Positions 1-11,469 of a stretch of 64,000 bases of DNA are shown here, one piece after another. Below the pieces are notes generated by a model. It was not told where the DNA came from. It saw only the letters and a list, made by a program, of their open reading frames with translations, and did not search any database. A program made the translations under genes and the position numbers. The DNA is from Occultella aeris (lineage in GTDB: Bacteria; Actinomycetota; Actinomycetes; Actinomycetales; Beutenbergiaceae): the NCBI RefSeq assembly GCF_902703175.1, contig NZ_CACRYJ010000071.1, positions 1 through 64,000 on the forward strand, in the 5' to 3' direction. Position 1 is the first letter of the stretch. Every line of letters starts with the position of its first letter.

Positions 1-19
1 GGGCGGGAGACCGAGCCGG

Positions 20-39
20 CCGACCCACCCGCGGGTCGG
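20..39. terminator. Possible hairpin terminator after the S9 peptidase gene
   Basis: A 7-bp inverted repeat (CCGACCC at 20-26, GGGTCGG at 33-39) with a 6-base loop lies just past the stop codon of the minus-strand peptidase gene. There is no T-tract, as is common in high-GC actinomycetes, so the terminator role is inferred. Confidence 0.35.
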
Positions 40-45
40 GTCGGG

Positions 46-2004
46 TCAGGCCGGGGTGAAGCCGAAGGCCCGGCCGTAGAAGGCCAGTTCCGCGGTCGCG
101 GCGGCCTGGATGTTCTCGGCGCGACGGAAGCCGTGGCCCTCGCCGTCGAACATGACCAGCTCCACGTGCAGGCCCTTGTCCGCCACGGCCTTGGCCATCG
201 ACTCGGCCTGGTTCGGGGGGACCACCCGGTCATCGGTGCCCTGGAGCAGGATCATCGGGGCGCTGAGCCGGTCGGTGTGGTGGATCGGGGAGCGGGCCAG
301 GTACCGGTCCCGCTGCTGCGGGTACGGCCCGATCAGCGAGTCGAGGTAGAGACACTCGAACTTGTGGGTGTCCCGGGCCAGGGCCTCGAGGTCGCCGATG
401 CCGTACAGGCTCGCGCCGGCCGTGAACGTGTCGGTGAACGTCAGCGCCGCGAGGGTCGTGAACCCGCCGGCGCTGCCGCCCCGGATCGCCAGGCGGGCGC
501 CGTCGACCCGGCCGGTATCCGCCAGCCACCGGGCCCCGGCGGCGCAGTCCCGCACGTCCGCGACGCCCCAGGCGCCCCGCAAGCGGTCCCGGTAGGCGCG
601 GCCGTACCCGGTGCTGCCGCTGTAGTTCACGTCCAGGACGGCGAAGCCCCGCGTGGTCCAGAACTGCACGCTCGGCCGGAATCCTGGGGAGGTGGCCCCG
701 GTGGGTCCGCCGTGGCTGAACACCAGCAACGGTGGCAGCTCCCCGGCCGGTCCGGCTGCGCGGGCGGACGTGGGCGGATAGAAGAAGCCGTGCGCGATGC
801 CGACCTCGGAGCGCCACCGGACCGCCTCCGGCCTGGACACGTCGGCCGGGTCCAGGTGCAGCTCGGAGGAGGACCTCAGCACGTTGACGTGCCCGCCGAC
901 GAGGTCGAGCTCGACGATCGCACCCGGCTGCGTCGCCGACTCGCCGATGAAGACCACCCGGTCGCCGTGCGCACGCACCGGACCCCACGGCTCCCAGTCG
1001 CCGTCCCAGCGCTCCAGCTGGCCGTTCGCAGTCAGCATCGCGCCGAGGAACCGATGCCCGCCGCTGGACCAGGACACGACCAGGTGCGCTTCGTCGAGGA
1101 TGTCGTGGGTGCGCGGCCCGAAGCCCCACTGCGGCAGCGAGAAGTCCGCCTCGGCCGGGTGCAGGTGCCGGGTGCGGGCCTCACCCTCGACGAACTCGGT
1201 GCGGTACAGGTTCCACCAGCCGGTGCGGTCGTCGACGTGGATGAGGTCACCGGTCGGGGTCCACTGCGGCTCGGCCGCGCTCACGCCGGGACCGCCGGCG
1301 AGCGAGCGCTCGTGCAGGAGCCGGCTACCACCGTCGGCAACGGAGGCCACGTGCAGCGTGGTCGAGTCCCAGGGCATGCTCGGGTGGTCCCAGGAGATCC
1401 AGGCCAGCAGCGCACCGTCCGCCGAAAGCCGCGGCGAGGTGACGAAGTCGGGGCCGTCCACCAGCACCGCGATGGCGGCCGGGTCGGCGACGCCGCTGCC
1501 GTCGAGCGGGACGGAGACAAGGGTTGCCCGCGGGTCGGTCCGCTGGCCGCCGGGAGCGCCGTGGTCCTCGGCGACGGCGTAGACGACCCCGCGCTCGGCG
1601 TCGACCTCGAGATCGGCGTACCGGCGGCCGTCCGCCGGCACCAGTGGGACCGGGCGGGCGAAGGAGCCATCGCCATCGCGGTCGACCCGGTACAGCAGGT
1701 CGTCCTCGCGGCGGGACAGCACCACCCCGGTGGGCGTCACCGCGTAGGACGCCCCGCCGTACTCGTGGGCGCGGGTGCGCACGTCGAACGTCGCGTCGAC
1801 GACGTCGGTGACGGCGCCCCCGGCCTCGTGCCGCACGAGCGCCTGCCGCCCGCCCTCGCTCGGCCGCCCCTCGATCCAGTAGGTCGCGTCGCCGTCGAGG
1901 GCGACCTCGGCGAGCCGGACCGTCCCCGCGGTGAGCTCGGTGACTCCGAGTGGGGAGGGCCATGCGCCGAACGGCGCACGAGTGCGGGTGTCGGTCTCGG
2001 TCAT
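46..2004 (-). CDS. Prolyl oligopeptidase family (S9) serine peptidase
   Basis: A 652-residue protein with an N-terminal beta-propeller-like half and a C-terminal alpha/beta-hydrolase domain typical of S9 acyl-aminoacyl/prolyl oligopeptidases. Visible catalytic residues are Ser511 in GGSAGG, Asp592 in GTDDRVV and His624 in GEGHGF. There is no signal peptide, so it is probably a cytoplasmic peptidase trimming short peptides. The start chosen is the ATG giving MTETDTRT, preceded by GAAGGAT; a longer upstream reading would run into the divergent serpin promoter. The physiological substrate cannot be told from sequence. Confidence 0.88.
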   Translation of the reverse strand: MTETDTRTRAPFGAWPSPLGVTELTAGTVRLAEVALDGDATYWIEGRPSEGGRQALVRHEAGGAVTDVVDATFDVRTRAHEYGGASYAVTPTGVVLSRREDDLLYRVDRDGDGSFARPVPLVPADGRRYADLEVDAERGVVYAVAEDHGAPGGQRTDPRATLVSVPLDGSGVADPAAIAVLVDGPDFVTSPRLSADGALLAWISWDHPSMPWDSTTLHVASVADGGSRLLHERSLAGGPGVSAAEPQWTPTGDLIHVDDRTGWWNLYRTEFVEGEARTRHLHPAEADFSLPQWGFGPRTHDILDEAHLVVSWSSGGHRFLGAMLTANGQLERWDGDWEPWGPVRAHGDRVVFIGESATQPGAIVELDLVGGHVNVLRSSSELHLDPADVSRPEAVRWRSEVGIAHGFFYPPTSARAAGPAGELPPLLVFSHGGPTGATSPGFRPSVQFWTTRGFAVLDVNYSGSTGYGRAYRDRLRGAWGVADVRDCAAGARWLADTGRVDGARLAIRGGSAGGFTTLAALTFTDTFTAGASLYGIGDLEALARDTHKFECLYLDSLIGPYPQQRDRYLARSPIHHTDRLSAPMILLQGTDDRVVPPNQAESMAKAVADKGLHVELVMFDGEGHGFRRAENIQAAATAELAFYGRAFGFTPA

Positions 2005-2043
2005 GGACCCATCCTTCACCATCGGGGCAATGCGCACCCCCGG

Positions 2044-2049
2044 TAGGCT
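2044..2049 (+). promoter_or_regulatory. -10 element (TAGGCT) of the leaderless serpin gene
   Basis: TAGGCT ends 8 bases before the serpin ATG at 2058 and no Shine-Dalgarno sequence intervenes. This fits a leaderless transcript. Confidence 0.5.
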
Positions 2050-2057
2050 GCACGGCC

Positions 2058-3380
2058 ATGGGACGCGGGTCGATGGGGACGGGTGGACGACGGTCGATGG
2101 GGGCACGGGCGAGCGTGGCAGGGCTGGGCATCATGGCGTTGGTCCTGGCCGGCTGCACCAGCCCGAACGGGACCACGCCGGGCGTGGAGATCCTTCAGTC
2201 GCGTTCACCACGGGCTGCCGTGGCCGTGACCGACGTGCCGGCCGCGGCCGCCGCCACCGTCGCCGCGACCTCGGGGCTCGGCGCGCGGCTCATGGACGCG
2301 ACCCGAGACGAGAACCTCGTCGTGTCCCCGATCTCGATCCTGGTCGCGTTCGGAATGCTGCGGGAGGGAGCCGCCACCACCACCGCGGCCGAGCTGGACG
2401 CCGTGCTGGGCTTTCCCGCCGAACAGCGCGGGGAGGCGATGAACGCCCTGCTCCGCCAGCTCGAACTCCACGACGGCGACCCGGGCGAGGTGCCCGCCGG
2501 CGAGGTCCCGGACGTGCCGGTGCTGCACGTGGCCGATCAGGTGTTCCTGCAGGATGGGTTCGCCGTGCAGCAGCCGTTCCTGGACGCCCTCGCCACCCAC
2601 TACGGCGCGAACGCGGTCCAGGTGGACTTCACCGCGGCCGGCCGCGCGGGCGGGCGCGCCGTCGTCGAGGACTGGGTCGCCGAGCACACCGGAGGACTGA
2701 TCGACGCGGCGCCGGTGCCGTTCGACCGGAGCACCCGGCTCGCGCTGCTCAACACGGTCTACCTTGCCGCGGCCTGGCAGCAGCCGTTCAGCGGCGGGAC
2801 GTCGCCGGGGCAGTTCCACCGGCCCGACGGCACGACGGCGACGGCGCAGTTCCTCGAGGAGACCCGTGACCTGGCGTACTTCATCACGCCGCACGGCACC
2901 GCTGCGGTGCGGATCCCGTACACCGCGGACTTCGCCATGGACGTGGTGCTCGCCCCCGAGGGCCGGTGGGACCCGGCCGGGTGGCCAGTGATCGCGGCCG
3001 GCCTCGATGCCGGGTCGGCCGGCCCCGTACCGGTGGAGCTCACGCTGCCCACCTGGGAGCACACCACCAGCCTCGACCTGAAGTCGATGCTGCGGGAGGC
3101 GGGGCTGTCGGAGACCCTCGGCGTGACCTCGGACCTGAGCGGCATCGCGCCGGATCTGTACGTCTCGGCGGCGGCACACGAGGCCACGATCACCGTGGAC
3201 TCCGCCGGCACCGTGGCCGCGGCCGTCACCTCGGTCGCCGTCGGCCCGACCAGCGCACAGGAGACGTCGCCCGCGGTGGTGTTCCGCGCGGACCGCCAGT
3301 TCGCCTACCGGATCGTGCACCTGCCCACCGCTCTGCCGGTGTTCATGGGACAGGTGGTGGACCCGGGCGAAGGACCATGA
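2058..3380 (+). CDS. Serpin-family lipoprotein (serine protease inhibitor)
   Basis: A 441-residue serpin. An N-terminal hydrophobic segment ending in LAGC (Cys33) is a lipobox, so the protein should be anchored on the outer face of the membrane. Serpin landmarks follow: ENLVVSPISI, NTVYLAAAW near the middle, and the C-terminal LPVFMGQVVDP. The reactive-centre hinge is at about residues 384-392 (GTVAAAVTS, small residues as required for loop insertion). Counting from the hinge puts P1-P1' at Thr398-Ser399, which would suit an elastase- or subtilisin-like target; this is inference. The loop is about three residues longer on its C-terminal side than in alpha-1-antitrypsin. In-frame ATGs at 2073 and 2097 are alternative starts. 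Confidence 0.88.
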   Translation: MGRGSMGTGGRRSMGARASVAGLGIMALVLAGCTSPNGTTPGVEILQSRSPRAAVAVTDVPAAAAATVAATSGLGARLMDATRDENLVVSPISILVAFGMLREGAATTTAAELDAVLGFPAEQRGEAMNALLRQLELHDGDPGEVPAGEVPDVPVLHVADQVFLQDGFAVQQPFLDALATHYGANAVQVDFTAAGRAGGRAVVEDWVAEHTGGLIDAAPVPFDRSTRLALLNTVYLAAAWQQPFSGGTSPGQFHRPDGTTATAQFLEETRDLAYFITPHGTAAVRIPYTADFAMDVVLAPEGRWDPAGWPVIAAGLDAGSAGPVPVELTLPTWEHTTSLDLKSMLREAGLSETLGVTSDLSGIAPDLYVSAAAHEATITVDSAGTVAAAVTSVAVGPTSAQETSPAVVFRADRQFAYRIVHLPTALPVFMGQVVDPGEGP

Positions 3381-3420
3381 CGCCCGGCCGTGACACCCGG
3401 ATCGCTCGCAGGTTGGTGGC

Positions 3421-6619
<3,199 letters not shown>

Positions 6620-6646
6620 GACCCCTCCGGTGGGCCACCATGGGGT

Positions 6647-6976
6647 ATGCAGTTCATCGAGATGCAGGCCAAGGCCCGAGCGGTGCGCGCGAAGTACACC
6701 GAGCTGGAGAGTGCGCGGTACGGACGCTCCTGGACCCCCGAAGAGACCATGCTCGGCTTCCTCGGCGATGTCGGCGACCTCGCCAAACTCGTCCAGGGCA
6801 AGGCGGGTGTGCGTCCGCGCGACGACCTCGATGCTGCGCTGGCGCATGAGTTGGCGGACTGCCTGTGGTCGGTCATCGTCCTCGCCGACACCTACGACGT
6901 CGATCTGGAGTCCGCCTTCGACGACACCATGCGTGCCCTCAGTGAGCACCTCGACGGCTCGCGGGAAGCGCCCTAA
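6647..6976 (+). CDS. MazG-like nucleotide pyrophosphohydrolase-related protein
   Basis: A 109-residue all-alpha protein resembling MazG/dUTPase-like NTP pyrophosphohydrolases. The second metal-binding motif is present as ELAD (HELADCLWSVIVLAD), but the expected first ExxE appears as DVGD (LGDVGDLAKL). Family assignment is therefore moderate and activity uncertain. It starts 27 bases after the ligase gene and may be co-transcribed with it. Its stop overlaps the convergent permease gene by 4 bases. Confidence 0.6.
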   Translation: MQFIEMQAKARAVRAKYTELESARYGRSWTPEETMLGFLGDVGDLAKLVQGKAGVRPRDDLDAALAHELADCLWSVIVLADTYDVDLESAFDDTMRALSEHLDGSREAP

Positions 6977-7866
6977 CCCTTGATGGCACCGTCGTGGGTC
7001 GAGGTGATGCGGCGCTGGAACACGATGAACAACACCGCCACCGGGATCGACATGATCACCGCGGCGGCCAGTTTCAGCGGGTACTGGGTGCCCTGACTGA
7101 GGGCCCCCGCGGTCAGCTGGGCGACGCCCTTCGTGAGTGTCTGCAGCTCGGGCCGGTCCGAGGCGACGATGAAGTGGGACAGCTCGTTCCAGGAGCCCTG
7201 GAAGCTCAGCACGACGATCGTGATCAGGGCCGGGCGGGCCACCGGCAGCACCACGGACCAGAACACCCGGAACGGGCCAGCGCCGTCGATCCGGGCGGCC
7301 TCCTCGACCCCGAGGGGCACGGACATGAAGAAGCTCCGCATGATGAAGATGCCGGCCGCGTCCGCGAGCAGCGGCAGGATCAGGGCCGCGAAGCTGTTGT
7401 AGATCCCGAACGTGTTGATGACCAGGAAGCGCGGGATCAGCAGCACCACGCCCGGCACGGCCATGATGGCGACCAGGGCTGCGAACACGAGGCTGCGGCC
7501 TGGGAACCGCAGGCGGGCGAGGGCATAGCCTGCCATCGAGTCGAACAGCACCCGGCCCGTCGTCACCGCGAGCGTGACGATGACCGAGTTGCGCACCCAG
7601 AGCGGGAAGTCGGAGTTGCGCAGGAGCTCGGTGTAGGCGGCCGTCGACGGCGTGGCCGGGATCAGGGACAGCGGGTCCGTGGCGGCCTCGGCATCGGACT
7701 TCAACGATGTCGCCAGGCTGATCGCGAACGGGTACAGGTAGGCGATCGCGAGGACCACGAGCACCGTCAGCGCGACCACGGTGCCGGACCGGGACCGGCG
7801 CAGCCAGGCGGGACCGCGGTCGCGGCGCACGGCAGGCCGGCGGGCCGTGGCTACGGCGGCGGTCAT
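6973..7866 (-). CDS. Carbohydrate ABC transporter permease (MalG type)
   Basis: A 297-residue inner-membrane permease with about six membrane segments. The cytoplasmic EAA loop is EEAARIDGAGPF, typical of CUT1 sugar importers. Its ATG overlaps the stop of the preceding permease by 4 bases (ATGA), so the two are translationally coupled. With the other permease and the lipoprotein it forms a di- or oligosaccharide importer. No ATPase is encoded here, so a shared MsiK-type ATPase is expected elsewhere. Confidence 0.88.
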   Translation of the reverse strand: MTAAVATARRPAVRRDRGPAWLRRSRSGTVVALTVLVVLAIAYLYPFAISLATSLKSDAEAATDPLSLIPATPSTAAYTELLRNSDFPLWVRNSVIVTLAVTTGRVLFDSMAGYALARLRFPGRSLVFAALVAIMAVPGVVLLIPRFLVINTFGIYNSFAALILPLLADAAGIFIMRSFFMSVPLGVEEAARIDGAGPFRVFWSVVLPVARPALITIVVLSFQGSWNELSHFIVASDRPELQTLTKGVAQLTAGALSQGTQYPLKLAAAVIMSIPVAVLFIVFQRRITSTHDGAIKG

Positions 7867-8903
7867 CGTGGGTCCTCCCGCTCGCCGAGCAGTCGGCGGC
7901 CCACGAGCGTGCACGCCACGATGATCGCGAACAGCAGGAACGCGATCGCGGCGCCGCGGCCCCACTGCTGCTGCTCGAACGAGACCTGGTAGGACAGGTA
8001 CGCCGGGGTCAGGGTGGTCTTGCCCGGCGTGCCACCGGTGCCCGTGTACACCTGATCGAACATCTGCCAGGTCCCGATCAGGCCGAGCGTGACCACCGTG
8101 AACAGCGTGGGGCGCAGCATCGGCACGGTGATCCGGCGGAGCCGCTGCCAGGGCGTGGCACCGTCGACGACCGCGGCCTCCTCGACCTCGCCGGGCAGAT
8201 GCTGCAGGGCAGCGAGGAACAGCAGCATGAACGTCCCGGACGTGGTGAACACGGCGAGCACGATGAACACGCACATCGCCACGCTCGGACCCGAGATCCA
8301 GTTCCACCAGGACAGTCCGAGCAGCAGCGGACCACTCTCGTACGGCGCTCGGACCCCGATCGCGCCGAGGAACAGGTGGACCACGCCGCGGGGGTCGGCG
8401 AACCAGTTCGGACCCTCGACACCGAAGACGGCGAGCAGCCGGTTCATCGCTCCGGTCGCGGAGAACAGGAACAGGAACACCACCGTGATGGCCACCGACG
8501 ACGTGACCGACGGGAAGTAGAACGCGCTCCGGAAGAAGCCGCGTCCGGCGACCACCCGCCGGTGCACGAGGACCGCAAGCGTCAGCGCGAGGATCGTCTG
8601 CAGCGGGACCACGGCGAGGACGTAGTACACGTTGTTGCGCATCGCCCGGCCGAAGTCCTTCGTGGCGAGTCCGTCCCCGCCCAACAACTCCGCGTAGTTC
8701 GTCGCGCCGACGAACCGTGCGGCCCCGGTCATCGGGTTTCCGACGCCACGCCAGTCGGAGATGCTGACCCAGAACGCCATCGCGATCGGCACCACGAGGA
8801 ACAGGCCGACGATCACCAGCGCGGGTGCCAGGAACACCCAGCCCGCCACGCCCTGCCGGGTCACCGACCGCCTGCCGGCCTGCTGGGACACCCGACGCCT
8901 CAC
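7863..8903 (-). CDS. Carbohydrate ABC transporter permease (MalF type)
   Basis: A 346-residue permease with about six membrane segments and an EAA loop (EEAAVVDGATPW). I chose the GTG at 8903, which overlaps the stop of the binding-protein gene (GTGA). Longer readings would extend into that gene and give an Arg-rich nonsense N terminus. It pairs with the downstream MalG-type permease. Confidence 0.86.
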   Translation of the reverse strand: MRRRVSQQAGRRSVTRQGVAGWVFLAPALVIVGLFLVVPIAMAFWVSISDWRGVGNPMTGAARFVGATNYAELLGGDGLATKDFGRAMRNNVYYVLAVVPLQTILALTLAVLVHRRVVAGRGFFRSAFYFPSVTSSVAITVVFLFLFSATGAMNRLLAVFGVEGPNWFADPRGVVHLFLGAIGVRAPYESGPLLLGLSWWNWISGPSVAMCVFIVLAVFTTSGTFMLLFLAALQHLPGEVEEAAVVDGATPWQRLRRITVPMLRPTLFTVVTLGLIGTWQMFDQVYTGTGGTPGKTTLTPAYLSYQVSFEQQQWGRGAAIAFLLFAIIVACTLVGRRLLGEREDPR

Positions 8904-10183
8904 CCCCCGAGCACGGCTTGCAGGTCCACCTGGACCGACGCGAGCATCGCCGCCGGATCGGCGTCCGGCAGGCCCTCGAGCTGTGCGTTGAAGTCGGCGA
9001 GCACGGCCGAGGCACCTGGCGCGGACGGGAAGCCCTGCGCGTAGTCGGCGCCGGCGAGGAAGGCGGCCTGGTCGGGGTGTGCGGCGGCCCACTGCTCCCC
9101 GGCGGTGGACACCGACGGCATCACCCCGTACGCGTCCGCGAAGGCCAGCTGCTGTTCGGGCGAGACCAGAGCGGTGACCAGGTCTACGGCGGCCTCGGTG
9201 TCCGTGCCGGCCGCGATGCCCCAGCAGTTCGTGAACTGCAGGGTGCCCTGGCCGCCCGGTCCCTGTGGCAGTTCGACGACCCGGTAGCGCACGTCCGGGA
9301 AGTCGGCGGTCATGGCACCGATGATCCAGTTGCCTTCGATCACCATCGCGGCGCTACCACTGCCGAGCGCCTCGCCACCCCAGCCGGTGTTCAGGCTGGA
9401 TGGAAAGGCCGCCACTCCGGAGGCGAGCAGGTCCCGGACGTACGTCAGGGCCTCGAGGTTCTCCGCGGAGTCGACCGTGGCTGCCGCGTTGTCCCTGGAC
9501 GTGAGGGTGCCACCCGCCTCGGCCATGAACGCCCCGATCCGTTGCCACTCCGGCGCGAAGCTGAGGCCCACGTGCTCATCGGTGGTCAGGGTCGTGGCCA
9601 CTTCGCGCAGCTGCGCCCAGGTGGTCGGCAGATCGGCGTCCGTGAGGCCGGCGGCGTCCCAGTAGTCGGTGTTGATGACCAGGGCGAGCGTCGAGAAGTC
9701 CTTCGGGGCGCAGTAGGTGGTACCCGCATAGGTGAACGAGCGGAGCAGGCTGTTGTAGAACCCATCGGCCTCGGGGAGCTCATCCAGGTACGGGTGGAGC
9801 GAACCGTTGTCGGCATACCCGGCGAACTGGTCGGTGCTGAGATAGAAGACGTCCGGCGGATCGGCGGCCGCGAAGCCCTGGCTCAGCTGTTGGGTCAGGT
9901 CCGCCGCGACGAGGACCTCCGCCGGGGTACCCGATTCGGCGGACCAGGCCGCGACCGCCGCCTCCACCGCTTCCGTCTCGGCGGCCCCGCTGGAACCGAT
10001 CAGCACGGTCACCCTGCCGTCGTCGATGCCGTCGTCCGCACCACTCGGGGTCTCGTCGGTGAACCCCGTGCCGCCCGAGCAGGCCGCTAGGCCGAGGGCG
10101 ATCATGGCGGCCGCACCCGTCAGGCCGGCCCTTCGCGGGCGGGCCCGAGCGTCACGTCGACCGGGCGGCACGTGCTGGTGCAT
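8900..10183 (-). CDS. Extracellular sugar-binding lipoprotein of the ABC importer
   Basis: A 427-residue solute-binding protein of family 1. It has a twin-Arg-rich N terminus, a hydrophobic stretch and the lipobox LGLAAC (Cys35), followed by a Gly/Asp/Glu-rich linker and a bilobed binding domain. The ATG at 10183 is preceded by GGAGAG at good spacing; an in-frame ATG at 10222 is an alternative. It is first in the order binding protein-permease-permease, immediately downstream of the LacI regulator. The ligand is unknown. The neighbouring debranching-type glucosidase suggests an alpha-glucan or related oligosaccharide, which is inference. Confidence 0.87.
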   Translation of the reverse strand: MHQHVPPGRRDARARPRRAGLTGAAAMIALGLAACSGGTGFTDETPSGADDGIDDGRVTVLIGSSGAAETEAVEAAVAAWSAESGTPAEVLVAADLTQQLSQGFAAADPPDVFYLSTDQFAGYADNGSLHPYLDELPEADGFYNSLLRSFTYAGTTYCAPKDFSTLALVINTDYWDAAGLTDADLPTTWAQLREVATTLTTDEHVGLSFAPEWQRIGAFMAEAGGTLTSRDNAAATVDSAENLEALTYVRDLLASGVAAFPSSLNTGWGGEALGSGSAAMVIEGNWIIGAMTADFPDVRYRVVELPQGPGGQGTLQFTNCWGIAAGTDTEAAVDLVTALVSPEQQLAFADAYGVMPSVSTAGEQWAAAHPDQAAFLAGADYAQGFPSAPGASAVLADFNAQLEGLPDADPAAMLASVQVDLQAVLGG

Positions 10184-10287
10184 GAGCAACTCTCCGGTGG
10201 GTGACGGGCGCCAGGTCTTCATCCAACCGCTCCCGGCGTGACTTGGCACGGCTTTCGCGGCCTCGGCGGCGCTCCGCGCGCCGGCGA

Positions 10288-11331
10288 TCAGGACCCGACC
10301 GTGCCGGACAACGGGTCCGGCCGGATGCTCGTGCCCCGTACGACCAGCGTCGGAGGGAGGAGTTCGTGGCGTGCGGCGGACCCGCCGGACTCGACGCCGA
10401 TCTGGCGCAGCACCAGGGCGAGGGCGCGGCGCGCGGACTCTGCGATCGGCTGGGCGATCGTGGTCATCCCGGCCACGTAGGAGACCGCGGAGTCGTCGAA
10501 CCCGGTCACGGCCACGCGGCGCCCCTGCGACTCGGCGGCCTGCACGACCCCCAGCCCGACCGTGTCGCTGACGCATACCACCGCGCTCGGGGCAACCCGC
10601 CGTAGGAGTCTCGCGGCGGCCACCTCGGCGTGTTCGGTGGCGTTGTCCGTCGTCTCCTGCCACCGCTCGTCGGCGCTCAGGCCGAGCTCGGTCATCGTCG
10701 ACGACCATCCCGTACGTCGGTCGTCGCCGACGCCGGAGCCGTGGGGCCAGCCGAGGTACGCGATCCGGGTGTGTCCCAGCCCGTGCAGGTGCCGGGTCGC
10801 CGCTGCCGTACCGGCGGCACCGTCCACGTCCACCCACGGGTGGGTACCGTGGTCGGCGTCCCACGGGCGACCGAAGGTAACGAACGGGACGTCGCGCTCG
10901 GTGAGCCAGGTGGTGCGGGGATCGGCCTGGTGGGTGTTCGTGAGGACGAAGCCGTCGAGGTCCGCGCCGGAGAGCAGTTCGTCGAACTGGACGATCTCCT
11001 CGTCGTCGCTGGAGGCCGCGAAGAGCATGATCCGGTAGCCACGTTCCTGGGCGGCCTGGGCCAGGGCGTGCACGAAGCGGTCGCCGATGGTGCCGTACAC
11101 GCTGTAGGTGCCGGGCCCGAGGGCATAGCCGAGAATCTGGGAGCGCCGGGTCCGAAGCTGCCGTGCCGCCCGGGAGGGCTGGTAGCCGAGTTCCGCGATC
11201 GACTCGAGCACTCGGGTGAGGGTCTCCGGCTTGACGACGTCGGGGGCGTTGATCGCGTTCGAGACCGTCTGACGGGACACCTTGGCGTGCGCGGCCACCG
11301 ATTCCAGGGTGACTCGTCGTCGGGATCGCAT
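10288..11331 (-). CDS. LacI-family transcriptional regulator
   Basis: A 347-residue repressor. The N-terminal helix-turn-helix and hinge (VTLESVAAHAKVSRQTVS, about residues 7-25, then AELGYQPSRAARQLR) are followed by a periplasmic-binding-protein-like effector domain. The start at 11331 is preceded by GGGGAGG; an in-frame ATG at 11361 lacks one. It is head of the sugar importer genes and divergent from the glucosidase gene, with an inverted repeat in the shared intergenic region. It presumably represses both in the absence of the transported sugar. Confidence 0.87.
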   Translation of the reverse strand: MRSRRRVTLESVAAHAKVSRQTVSNAINAPDVVKPETLTRVLESIAELGYQPSRAARQLRTRRSQILGYALGPGTYSVYGTIGDRFVHALAQAAQERGYRIMLFAASSDDEEIVQFDELLSGADLDGFVLTNTHQADPRTTWLTERDVPFVTFGRPWDADHGTHPWVDVDGAAGTAAATRHLHGLGHTRIAYLGWPHGSGVGDDRRTGWSSTMTELGLSADERWQETTDNATEHAEVAAARLLRRVAPSAVVCVSDTVGLGVVQAAESQGRRVAVTGFDDSAVSYVAGMTTIAQPIAESARRALALVLRQIGVESGGSAARHELLPPTLVVRGTSIRPDPLSGTVGS

Positions 11332-11354
11332 TGACCGCCTCCCCGCAGAATCGT

Positions 11355-11405
11355 GATCCAATCCGGGTCAATAATGAAGCAAAACCGTCCCCATCGAATT
11401 GGATC
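11355..11405. promoter_or_regulatory. Inverted repeat, candidate LacI-family operator region
   Basis: GATCCAAT (11355-11362) and its exact complement ATTGGATC (11398-11405) are separated by 35 bases between the divergent lacI-type and glucosidase genes. The right arm overlaps the -35 hexamer of the glucosidase promoter. Paired half-sites bridging a divergent promoter suit a looping or dimeric repressor; the binding itself is inferred. Confidence 0.4.
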
Positions 11406-11427
11406 GTTCAAACAACTGCCCTAGAGT
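11399..11427 (+). promoter_or_regulatory. Promoter of the debranching-type glucosidase gene
   Basis: TTGGAT (11399-11404), a 17-base spacer and TAGAGT (11422-11427) form a sigma70-like promoter about 43 bases before the start at 11470. Confidence 0.5.
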
Positions 11428-11469
11428 GGTCCGGGTCCATGGTGACTGTCAAGCATGGAAGGCGGGGTC

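Noticed and set aside
133-2046. Long plus-strand open frame antisense to the S9 peptidase
   Set aside because: It is the shadow of a high-GC gene: biased composition rich in R, G, V, D and no family features, while the minus-strand frame has a full catalytic triad.
6973-9015. One long 680-residue permease
   Set aside because: The first half is the wrong frame of the MalF-type permease gene; the real MalG-type gene begins at 7866 with an ATGA overlap.
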